Shown one piece after another: positions 1-5,565 of a stretch of 6,797 nt of DNA (positions are counted from its first letter, which is position 1; each line of letters begins with the position of its first letter). The notes beneath the pieces were generated by a model, which worked only from the letters and a program-made list of their open reading frames with translations, was not told where the DNA came from and did not search any database. The stretch comes from an uncultured Lachnospiraceae bacterium (GTDB taxonomy: Bacteria > Bacillota > Clostridia > Lachnospirales > Lachnospiraceae): contig CATYEA010000104.1 of assembly GCA_958405355.1 (NCBI GenBank), positions 1-6,797 of the forward strand, read 5' to 3'. A program made the position numbers and the translations under genes.

Positions 1-20
1 CGCGGACTCGGTGAAAATAT

Positions 21-26
21 GGAGGG
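21..26 (+). promoter_or_regulatory. Ribosome binding site that sets the patB-like start
   Basis: GGAGGG lies 4-5 bases before the ATG at 31. The frame is also open from an ATG at 19 and up to the window edge, but that ATG overlaps this Shine-Dalgarno sequence and has no such site of its own, so 31 is the better start. Confidence 0.75.
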
Positions 27-30
27 AAAT

Positions 31-1206
31 ATGGATTTTGATAGATTCAATGAACGACGAGGTACGAGTAGTTTAAAATATGATTTTATGGCCGAGCGGG
101 GAAGACCGGAAAATCTTCTGCCTCTGTGGGTGGCCGATATGGATTTTCAGACGGCTCCGGCGATTCTGGAAAGTCTTGAAGAGACCGTAAAACATGGCAT
201 TTTTGGCTATAGCGAGACAAAGGAGCCTTACTATAATGCAGTCAGCGGCTGGTATGAGCGGCATTTTGACTGGCATATTGAAAAAGACTGGCTGATTAAA
301 ACCCCAGGCGTTGTTTTTGCCCTGGCGGCGGCCGTGAGGGCATTTACAAAGGAATGGGACGGCGTGCTTCTCCAGCAGCCGGTTTACTATCCTTTCAGTG
401 AAGTGATTTTGGATAACAGACGGGTTCTTGTCAATAATTCATTGAAGCTGGCGGACGGTCATTATGAAATAAATTTTGAAGATTTTGAGAAAAAAATCAT
501 TGAATACCGGGTGAAGCTGTTCTTTTTGTGCAGTCCACACAATCCGGTGGGCAGAGTCTGGAAAAAATGGGAATTAAAAAAAATCGGAGATATTTGTCTG
601 AAACACGGAGTCATCGTTGTCAGTGATGAGATTCACAGCGATTTTGTCTATCCGGGTCACAGACATCATGTATTTGCCAATCTGGGACCGGAATATGCGG
701 ATATTTCTGTCACCTGTACCGCACCGTCAAAGACCTTTAACCTGGCCGGACTTCAGATTTCCAATATCATTATTTCCAATCCGGGGCTTCGAAGGAAATT
801 TTTAAAGGCAGTGGCCTCAGCAGGCTACAGCCAGGCCAACTTGATGGGCATTGTGGCCTGCCAGGCAGCCTATGAATCCGGGGAAGAATGGCTTTCCGGA
901 TTGAAAGAATACCTTTATGAAAATCTTAACTTTGTCAGAGATTATCTGAAGGAAAAGCTTCCGGAGATCAAATTGATCGAGCCGGAAGGGACTTATCTTC
1001 TGTGGCTGGATTTCAGAAACTTAAATTTGACGGAGACAGAGCGGGAGCGGCTCATTGTGGAAAAGGCCGGGCTGTGGCTGGACAGCGGAGCCATGTTTGG
1101 CCAGGCCGGGGATGGATTTGAGCGAATCAATATCGCCTGTCCCCGGAAAACGCTGGAAAGGGCCCTGGATCAGCTTGAAAAAGCCATACATTTCCAGAGA
1201 AAATAA
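31..1206 (+). CDS. patB: PatB/MalY-family PLP-dependent C-S lyase (cystathionine beta-lyase type aminotransferase)
   Basis: Cytoplasmic fold-type I PLP enzyme of 391 residues, the usual length for PatB/MalY. Family members cleave the C-S bond of cystathionine or cysteine, giving a thiol or sulfide, pyruvate and ammonia; some act as aminotransferases. Visible landmarks from the ATG at 31: the N-terminal LPLWVADMDF stretch (residues 30-39), the SPHNPVGRVW block (168-177), SDEIHSDF with the PLP-ring aspartate D199, SKTFNLAG with the Schiff-base lysine K234, and INIACPR with the carboxylate-binding arginine R372. No signal peptide or membrane segment is apparent. The gene sits upstream of the nadA block, which has its own promoter, so cotranscription is uncertain. 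No intrinsic terminator is obvious after the stop. The family is clear; whether the physiological substrate is cystathionine, cysteine or another thioether cannot be read from sequence. Confidence 0.93.
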   Translation: MDFDRFNERRGTSSLKYDFMAERGRPENLLPLWVADMDFQTAPAILESLEETVKHGIFGYSETKEPYYNAVSGWYERHFDWHIEKDWLIKTPGVVFALAAAVRAFTKEWDGVLLQQPVYYPFSEVILDNRRVLVNNSLKLADGHYEINFEDFEKKIIEYRVKLFFLCSPHNPVGRVWKKWELKKIGDICLKHGVIVVSDEIHSDFVYPGHRHHVFANLGPEYADISVTCTAPSKTFNLAGLQISNIIISNPGLRRKFLKAVASAGYSQANLMGIVACQAAYESGEEWLSGLKEYLYENLNFVRDYLKEKLPEIKLIEPEGTYLLWLDFRNLNLTETERERLIVEKAGLWLDSGAMFGQAGDGFERINIACPRKTLERALDQLEKAIHFQRK

Positions 1207-1232
1207 ACCGGGAAAGACAGCTTTTGGAGATA

Positions 1233-1261
1233 TTGACAGTGAAACTTATAAATGATAAAAT
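1233..1261 (+). promoter_or_regulatory. Predicted sigma-A promoter of nadA
   Basis: TTGACA at 1233-1238 and TAAAAT at 1256-1261 are separated by exactly 17 bases. This is a perfect -35 and a one-mismatch -10 in the intergenic region before nadA. The transcription start would be near 1268, giving a leader of about 120 bases. Confidence 0.75.
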
Positions 1262-1281
1262 CCTACTTAATGTATAGGATT
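1259..1281 (+). repeat. Perfect inverted repeat over the nadA -10 and start site, probable operator
   Basis: AATCCTA (1259-1265) and TAGGATT (1275-1281) are a perfect 7-bp inverted repeat with a 9-base spacer. It overlaps the end of the predicted -10 box and spans the predicted start site. The left arm would not be transcribed in full, so a protein-binding operator is more likely than an RNA hairpin. The regulator is unknown. I do not recognise it as the NiaR or NrtR sites described for NAD genes. Confidence 0.45.
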
Positions 1282-1284
1282 CGT

Positions 1285-1345
1285 GGCTAAAAGCCAGTGT
1301 TCTTGTACGGCTTTGACAACTCGTACAAAATACTGGCTTTTGGCT
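1285..1345 (+). promoter_or_regulatory. Large two-tier hairpin in the nadA 5' leader, candidate cis-regulatory RNA
   Basis: The core is a perfect 10-bp stem, AAAAGCCAGT (1289-1298) with ACTGGCTTTT (1332-1341). It extends outward to 1285/1345 through four more pairs, two of them G-U. A 4x3 internal loop (1299-1302 and 1329-1331) leads to a second perfect 7-bp stem, TTGTACG (1303-1309) with CGTACAA (1322-1328), closed by a 12-base loop (1310-1321). There is no U-run after the 3' arm, so it does not look like an intrinsic terminator. It ends about 44 bases before the nadA ATG. It could be a ligand-sensing or protein-binding leader, or an RNA-stability element; I do not match it to a known riboswitch class. 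Confidence 0.5.
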
Positions 1346-1389
1346 CCGGTATATGTATTTAAAAAAAGAAAAGTTGGAGAAGCAAGAAG

Positions 1390-2301
1390 ATGTGTGATGA
1401 AATCGTAAGGTCGATTAAAGAGTTAAAGGAAGCGAAGGATGCGGTCATCCTTGCCCATTATTATGTGGACGGAAAGGTTCAGGAGATTGCGGATTATGTG
1501 GGAGACTCCTATTATCTGGCGGAACTGGCGACAAGGGTGCCCCAGAGTGTTATTATTTTCTGCGGCGTTTCCTTTATGGGAGAGAGCGCTAAAATTTTAA
1601 ATCCGGGGAAGAAGGTTATTATGGCCGATAAGCATGCGGATTGTCCGATGGCTCATATGGTAGATTTGGAGCGCATCCGGGAAGTTCGTGCAGAGCATCC
1701 GGAAGCAGCCGTTGTCTGTTATGTGAATTCGACAGCGGAGATTAAGTCGGAATCGGATGTCTGTGTGACATCTTCCAATGCGGTCAATATTGTGAGAAAG
1801 CTTCCAAACCGGGAGATTTTTTTCATACCGGACAATAACCTGGGACGGTATGTGGCGAAACAGCTTCCGGAAAAACAGTTTATTTTCCATGACGGTTTCT
1901 GCCATGTTCACAAGAGTATTCACCGGGAAGAGATATTAAAAGCAAAGGAAGTACATCCGGAAGCGCTGGTACTGGCTCATCCGGAGTGTACAGAGGATGT
2001 GCTGGAATTGGCGGATTTTGTCGGCAGTACTTCCCAGATCATTGATTATGCGACAAAATCCGAAGAAAAGGTTTTCCTGATCTGTACGGAAATGGGCATA
2101 TTTTATGAATTGATGATGAAAAATCCAGATAAAAAGTTTTATTCGGTGGGGCACCGTCAGTTTTGCCCGAATATGAAGCGGATTCAGCTTGAAAGCGTGC
2201 TTTTGGCGCTTCAAACGCTGGAACCGGAGGTTGAGCTGGAAGAAGAATTACGGAAAAAAGCGGAATGGCCTTTACAGCGGATGCTGGAACTGGCAAAATA
2301 G
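1390..2301 (+). CDS. nadA: Quinolinate synthase NadA
   Basis: Condenses iminoaspartate with dihydroxyacetone phosphate to quinolinate, the precursor of NAD(P), using an oxygen-sensitive [4Fe-4S] cluster. At 303 residues it is the compact form typical of anaerobes. Cluster cysteines are C85 (in KHADCPMAH), C171 (in HDGFCHVH) and C259 (in RQFCPNMKRI), matching the family's three-cysteine pattern. Other family blocks visible are ILAHYYVDGKVQEIADYVGD near the start (19-38), VCYVNSTAEIKSESDVCVTS (109-128), FIPDNNLG (145-152), LAHPEC (195-200) and GSTSQII (212-218). The ATG is preceded by GGAGA (1376-1380). A promoter and structured leader lie upstream. NadA normally works with NadB (L-aspartate oxidase) and NadC, often encoded beside it; neither is here, so iminoaspartate must come from an enzyme encoded elsewhere. 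The next gene starts 52 bases downstream without an obvious terminator between. Confidence 0.97.
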   Translation: MCDEIVRSIKELKEAKDAVILAHYYVDGKVQEIADYVGDSYYLAELATRVPQSVIIFCGVSFMGESAKILNPGKKVIMADKHADCPMAHMVDLERIREVRAEHPEAAVVCYVNSTAEIKSESDVCVTSSNAVNIVRKLPNREIFFIPDNNLGRYVAKQLPEKQFIFHDGFCHVHKSIHREEILKAKEVHPEALVLAHPECTEDVLELADFVGSTSQIIDYATKSEEKVFLICTEMGIFYELMMKNPDKKFYSVGHRQFCPNMKRIQLESVLLALQTLEPEVELEEELRKKAEWPLQRMLELAK

Positions 2302-2343
2302 AAAGAGTGGAACAGAATATCATAAAAATATTGAAAAGACAGC

Positions 2344-2348
2344 GGAGG
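2344..2348 (+). promoter_or_regulatory. Ribosome binding site that sets the rhodanese-TtcA start
   Basis: GGAGG lies 5 bases before the ATG at 2354. The frame is open upstream to an ATG at 2189, but those 55 extra codons lie mostly inside nadA and do not resemble a domain, so 2354 is the start. Confidence 0.85.
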
Positions 2349-2353
2349 AAAGC

Positions 2354-3544
2354 ATGGAATCAATAGAGATTGAAGATTTATTAAAATTAGACAGCAGCGC
2401 TGTCAACATTGTTGACATACGGGCAGAGGAGGATTTTCGACGGGGTTCCATGCCCCATGCCATTCATATTCCAAAGAACGAGTTTCGCCGGAGGATGGGA
2501 GAACTCGATATGACTAAACCCTTGTATATTATGTGCCATACTGGTGAGCGGAGCAGAGAGCTTGTCAGTGAACTGGAAAAGGAAGGACTGGCGGCCACCG
2601 ATATTGTCGGAGGCTACCGGGCTTTTCTGCGTTATCAGCTCAGTCATTTTTTAGAAGAGGAACCGGCAGCGGCTAAGAAAACTTCGGAGATTGAGCGGAG
2701 CATTATTACAACCTACAGAAAATCCATCTGGCGCAAATTTACGAAGGCTGTCCATGATTATGAGCTGATCCGGGAAGGTGATAAGATTGCCGCCTGTATT
2801 TCCGGGGGCAAGGATTCGATGCTGATGGCAAAGCTTCTCCAGGAGCTTCAAAGGCATGGTAAGGTTCATTTCGAGTTAGTCTTTTTAGTGATGAATCCGG
2901 GGTATAACGCAGATAACTGGAAAATTATTCAGGACAATGCAAAGCTTCTCGGAATTCCTCTGACTGTATTTGAAAGCGATATTTTTGATACGGTGGCGGC
3001 CATCGACAAAAATCCGTGCTATCTCTGTGCGCGGATGCGGAGGGGCTATCTTTATTCCCATGCAAAGGAGCTGGGATGTAATAAAATTGCGCTGGGTCAT
3101 CATTTTGATGATGTCATTGAAACGATTTTAATGGGGATGCTTTACAGCGGCAAGGTGGAAACGATGATGCCGAAGCTTCACAGTCAGAACTTTGAGGGGA
3201 TGGAACTGATCCGGCCGATGTATATGGTGAAGGAAGCGGACATCAAAGCCTGGCGGGACTATAACCGGCTTCACTTTATCCAGTGCGCCTGCCGTTTTAC
3301 GGAAAACTGTTTAAGCTGCGGCGGTGAGCAGGGTTCCAAACGGGATGAGATGAAGGCATTGATTGCCGGATTCCGTCAAACGAGCGATGTCATTGACAAA
3401 AATATTTTTAAGAGTGTTCATAATATTAATTTGAAAACAGTCATCGGCTATCATAAAGGAAATATGACTTACAATTTCCTGGATGATTACGATGAGACAG
3501 GAGAGTCCTATGGGTGCGGCAGAAAAACTGATTCAGAATCATGA
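2354..3544 (+). CDS. Rhodanese domain fused to a TtcA-like PP-loop ATPase (tRNA-thiolation type protein)
   Basis: A two-domain cytoplasmic protein of 396 residues. Residues about 1-100 form a rhodanese domain with DIRAEEDF (21-28) and the active-site loop CHTGERS, whose C61 would carry a persulfide. From about 115 there is an N-type ATP pyrophosphatase of the TtcA group: PP-loop ISGGKDS (149-155), CYLC (C222, C225) and GHHFDD (249-254, family GHHxDD). TtcA makes 2-thiocytidine-32 in tRNA by adenylating the base and adding sulfur through a [4Fe-4S] cluster. Here the C-terminal cysteine motif is expanded: C311, C313, C319 and C322, in place of the short PCxLC of E. coli TtcA, followed by a GSKRDEMKAL stretch. 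The fused rhodanese is an obvious internal sulfur donor. It follows nadA and overlaps hydE by 35 bases, so it is probably translated together with hydE. The family is certain; tRNA as the substrate is inferred, and a role in metallocluster sulfur supply cannot be excluded. Confidence 0.9.
   Translation: MESIEIEDLLKLDSSAVNIVDIRAEEDFRRGSMPHAIHIPKNEFRRRMGELDMTKPLYIMCHTGERSRELVSELEKEGLAATDIVGGYRAFLRYQLSHFLEEEPAAAKKTSEIERSIITTYRKSIWRKFTKAVHDYELIREGDKIAACISGGKDSMLMAKLLQELQRHGKVHFELVFLVMNPGYNADNWKIIQDNAKLLGIPLTVFESDIFDTVAAIDKNPCYLCARMRRGYLYSHAKELGCNKIALGHHFDDVIETILMGMLYSGKVETMMPKLHSQNFEGMELIRPMYMVKEADIKAWRDYNRLHFIQCACRFTENCLSCGGEQGSKRDEMKALIAGFRQTSDVIDKNIFKSVHNINLKTVIGYHKGNMTYNFLDDYDETGESYGCGRKTDSES
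3499..3503 (+). promoter_or_regulatory. Ribosome binding site that sets the hydE start inside the previous gene
   Basis: AGGAG lies 6 bases before the ATG at 3510. An earlier in-frame ATG at 3483 and another at 3492 have no comparable site, so 3510 is preferred. This places the hydE start 35 bases before the end of the rhodanese-TtcA gene. Confidence 0.75.
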
Positions 3545-4547
3545 ATTGTCACGGGAAGAATATATAAAGCTTTTGCAGAATTGGGAGAATCCGGAGATAT
3601 CCAGGGCGCTGACCGAGGAAGCTGTCCGGCTGCGCAGACACTACTATGGCGATAAGGTCTATACCCGGGGGCTGATTGAATTTACGAATTACTGTAAAAA
3701 CGACTGTTATTACTGCGGTATCCGCCGGGGAAACAGCCATGCCCAGCGATATCGGCTCAGTCGGGAAGAAATTCTTGCCTGTTGCGAAAACGGTTATGCC
3801 CTGGGATTTCGGACCTTTGTTCTTCAGGGGGGAGAGGATCCTTATTATACCGATGAGCGGATGGCGGAGATTATTTCCTTGATCCGCCGGGGGTGGCCGG
3901 ATTGTGCGATCACTCTGTCCATCGGTGAAAAATCTTACGAAAGCTATCGTTTATTTAAAGAAGCGGGGGCGGACAGATATCTTCTCCGGCATGAGACGGC
4001 CAGCGACGAACTCTATCGCCGACTGCACCCGGAGGAAATGCTTCTTTCCCACCGGAAACAATGTCTGTATGATTTAAAGTCTCTCGGTTATCAGGTCGGC
4101 GCCGGATTTATGGTCGGTTCCCCGGGACAGACGATGGAGCATTTAGCGGAGGATTTGATATTTTTAAAAGAGCTGGAGCCCCAGATGGTGGGGATCGGCC
4201 CTTTTATTCCCCACCACGAAACCCGGTTTGCCAATGAAACGGCGGGTAGCGTCGGGCTGACTTTGTTTCTTTTATCGGTTATCCGGATATTGCTTCCAAA
4301 GGTTTTACTTCCGGCCACAACGGCCCTTGGAACGATGGACCCTCTGGGAAGGGAGAAAGGTCTGGCGGCGGGAGCTAATGTGGTCATGCCGAATCTTTCC
4401 CCGGTGAAAAACCGAAAACAATATGATTTATATGACAATAAAATCTGTACCGGTGAGGAAGCCGCCGAATGCCGGGGGTGCCTTGAACGGAGAGTTTCGT
4501 CGACGGGATACCGGCTTGTCGCGGAGCGGGGTGACGCCGCGAGATGA
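3510..4547 (+). CDS. hydE: [FeFe]-hydrogenase H-cluster radical-SAM maturase HydE
   Basis: Radical-SAM enzyme that, with HydG and HydF, builds the 2Fe subcluster of the [FeFe]-hydrogenase active site; HydE processes the iron-cysteine-CO/CN synthon made by HydG. The protein has 345 residues, the usual length. The SAM-cluster motif CKNDCYYC gives C62, C66 and C69 (CX3CX2C). Family blocks follow: YRLSREEIL (81-89), FVLQGGEDPYYTD (103-115), AGADRYLLRHETA (152-164), GYQVGAGFMVGSPGQ (193-207), GIGPFIPH (228-235), LLPATTALGT (266-275) and GANVVMPNLSP (288-298). The C-terminal C313, C321 and C324 (CX7CX2C) match the accessory cluster site seen in Thermotoga HydE. hydF, hydG and the hydrogenase are not in the window, so this copy is separated from its partners, or an additional copy exists. 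No clear terminator follows. Confidence 0.97.
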   Translation: MGAAEKLIQNHELSREEYIKLLQNWENPEISRALTEEAVRLRRHYYGDKVYTRGLIEFTNYCKNDCYYCGIRRGNSHAQRYRLSREEILACCENGYALGFRTFVLQGGEDPYYTDERMAEIISLIRRGWPDCAITLSIGEKSYESYRLFKEAGADRYLLRHETASDELYRRLHPEEMLLSHRKQCLYDLKSLGYQVGAGFMVGSPGQTMEHLAEDLIFLKELEPQMVGIGPFIPHHETRFANETAGSVGLTLFLLSVIRILLPKVLLPATTALGTMDPLGREKGLAAGANVVMPNLSPVKNRKQYDLYDNKICTGEEAAECRGCLERRVSSTGYRLVAERGDAAR

Positions 4548-4561
4548 GAAAATCTGTCTTC

Positions 4562-4590
4562 TTATTGCAAATGTATTGATTTGGCAATAA
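4562..4590 (+). repeat. Inverted repeat around the toxin-antitoxin -35, probable operator
   Basis: TTATTGC (4562-4568) and GCAATAA (4584-4590) are a perfect 7-bp inverted repeat with a 15-base gap that contains most of the -35 box. RelB/DinJ antitoxins are ribbon-helix-helix repressors that bind such palindromes at their own promoter, so autoregulation here is a reasonable inference. Confidence 0.5.
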
Positions 4591-4604
4591 TATAGCATTA
4601 TAAT
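4576..4604 (+). promoter_or_regulatory. Predicted sigma-A promoter of the toxin-antitoxin operon
   Basis: TTGATT at 4576-4581 and a perfect TATAAT at 4599-4604 are 17 bases apart, 26 bases before the antitoxin ATG. A GGAGG ribosome site follows at 4619-4623. Confidence 0.8.
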
Positions 4605-4630
4605 AGAAGGTAGGATTTGGAGGTGTTTAT

Positions 4631-4921
4631 ATGGCAAGTACAATACAGGTAAGAGTTGACGATGATTTAAAGGCAAAATCCGATAGCTTATTTAAAGATT
4701 TGGGAACAGACACAACAACTGCTATTCGTATATTTTTAACTCAGGCTGTGGCTCATAATGGTTTTCCCTTTGAAATTAAAAGAAATGGGGCGGCGTATGC
4801 TCCGATGACAGAAGAAGATATGCTGCAAAAACTTGAAACATCAAGAAAACATGCGGCACAAGGGCAGTGCAGAAATGCCGATGATGTCATTGCAGATATG
4901 AGGGAAAAATATGGATTATGA
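4631..4921 (+). CDS. relB: RelB/DinJ-family type II antitoxin
   Basis: A 96-residue antitoxin. The N-terminal ASTIQVRVDDDLKAKSDSLF (2-21) followed by a helix with GTDTTTAIRIFLTQAV is the RelB/DinJ ribbon-helix-helix DNA-binding and dimerisation region. The next FPFEIKR (51-57) is also typical of DinJ. The C-terminal half is predicted helical and charged and would wrap the toxin. GGAGG sits 7 bases before the ATG. The toxin gene overlaps its 3' end by 11 bases. It should neutralise the toxin and repress the operon with it, through the inverted repeat upstream. The pair is visibly more AT-rich than the neighbouring genes, which fits horizontal acquisition. Confidence 0.92.
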   Translation: MASTIQVRVDDDLKAKSDSLFKDLGTDTTTAIRIFLTQAVAHNGFPFEIKRNGAAYAPMTEEDMLQKLETSRKHAAQGQCRNADDVIADMREKYGL

Positions 4922-5225
4922 AGTATTTATTACGATAGATGCTGAGAATGATTTAAATCAATTTGTAAGATATCTTTTGCTTGAGAAACATAATGAACAG
5001 GCAGCCAGAAATCTTCTGAATGATTTTGAACTTACAAAACAAAATCTACAAAGGGTTGCAGGAAGTCTTAAAGTTTGTGAAAATCCCAGATTAAAAGAAT
5101 TGGGATATAAAAGAATTAATTTTACAACTCACAGGTATTTTATGTTGTATAGAGTAGAAGAAAATAAAGCGATTGTCGATAACATTTTTCATGAACTGCA
5201 AGACTATGAGAATAGGATGATTTAA
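4911..5225 (+). CDS. RelE/ParE-superfamily type II toxin
   Basis: A 104-residue protein with the compact RelE/ParE fold layout: an N-terminal strand YEVFITIDAENDL, two helices (about 13-48), then strands KRINFTTHRYFMLYRV and KAIVDNIFHELQDYENRM. The RYFMLYRV core and the terminal H-x3-DY element are typical of this superfamily. RelE members cut mRNA on the ribosome and ParE members poison DNA gyrase; the sequence alone does not let me decide between the two. It overlaps the antitoxin gene by 11 bases, so it is probably translationally coupled. The stop lies only 9 bases before the -35 of the next promoter, leaving no room for a conventional terminator. Confidence 0.88.
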   Translation: MDYEVFITIDAENDLNQFVRYLLLEKHNEQAARNLLNDFELTKQNLQRVAGSLKVCENPRLKELGYKRINFTTHRYFMLYRVEENKAIVDNIFHELQDYENRMI

Positions 5226-5234
5226 AACTTATCA

Positions 5235-5263
5235 TTGACAATATTTTTTTACTGAATTATAAT
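5235..5263 (+). promoter_or_regulatory. Consensus sigma-A promoter of the trpB2 T-box transcript
   Basis: TTGACA at 5235-5240 and TATAAT at 5258-5263 are both perfect consensus and 17 bases apart. The start site would be near 5270, giving a leader of about 295 bases. A promoter this strong fits control by premature termination rather than at initiation. Confidence 0.9.
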
Positions 5264-5280
5264 AAAAACAATTATAAAAA

Positions 5281-5518
5281 CCGATGAGCAAGAGTAGTAG
5301 CTTTTATGGTATATTCCCAGAGAGTCGCGGATGGGTGGAACCGTGATATATGAGTGAAAGTGAATGGACTTGTGAGGGCAAACCGAAGTTGGCTTGGGCT
5401 GATGTAGGGGCGACGGAATCCAACCGTTATTGTGGAACATGTATGGTAGTACATGGCTGAGAGCATTCTTAAACAGAATGAATATAGGTGGCACCGCAGG
5501 AGAATTTACCTGTCCTAT
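5281..5518 (+). promoter_or_regulatory. Tryptophan T-box riboswitch leader
   Basis: Senses uncharged tRNA-Trp and switches on transcription of the downstream gene. Stem I: CAAG (5289-5292) with CTTG (5369-5372), flanked by a GA-rich K-turn (GATGAG and TGAG); a specifier loop with TGG at 5365-5367 followed by A; CTTTTA (5301-5306) with TGAAAG (5355-5360); TATAT (5310-5314) with ATATA (5346-5350); the AGAGAG bulge (5319-5324); and the tip CGCGG (5326-5330) with CCGTG (5341-5345). Further helices are GTTGG/CCAAC (5388-5392, 5420-5424), CATGTA/TACATG (5438-5443, 5450-5455) and stem III CATTCT/AGAATG (5464-5469, 5475-5480). The T-box core AGGTGGCACCGC is at 5486-5497, with bulge TGGC (5489-5492) matching a tRNA ending GCCA, as expected for tRNA-Trp. 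The antiterminator is ATAGG (5484-5488) with CCTAT (5514-5518), plus CAGG (5497-5500) with CCTG (5509-5512). Confidence 0.96.
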
Positions 5519-5542
5519 TAATTTAATAGGGCAGGATTTTTT
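5509..5542 (+). terminator. Intrinsic terminator of the T-box leader
   Basis: A 12-bp stem (5509-5520 with 5524-5535, one G-U pair) and a 3-base loop are followed by A and six T (5537-5542). Its 5' arm is the same sequence that forms the 3' side of the antiterminator, so the two structures exclude each other. Confidence 0.95.
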
Positions 5543-5565
5543 ATTTAGGAAAGGAAGGTAAAAAG

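Noticed and set aside
1..14. Possible end of an upstream gene at the TGA at 12-14
   Set aside because: Only a few codons are visible, so it cannot be told from chance.
1313..1318. Second TTGACA in the loop of the nadA leader hairpin as a promoter
   Set aside because: There is no -10-like hexamer 16-18 bases downstream.
1285..1345. Leader hairpin as an intrinsic terminator of patB
   Set aside because: No T-run follows the 3' arm and it lies downstream of the nadA promoter.
2189..2353. Upstream extension of the rhodanese-TtcA gene by 55 codons from an ATG inside nadA
   Set aside because: It overlaps nadA in another frame, shows no domain, and a GGAGG with good spacing precedes the ATG at 2354.
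5234..5250. Short repeat plus T-run after the toxin gene as a terminator
   Set aside because: The possible stem is only about 4 bp and the bases belong to the consensus -35 and spacer of the T-box promoter.
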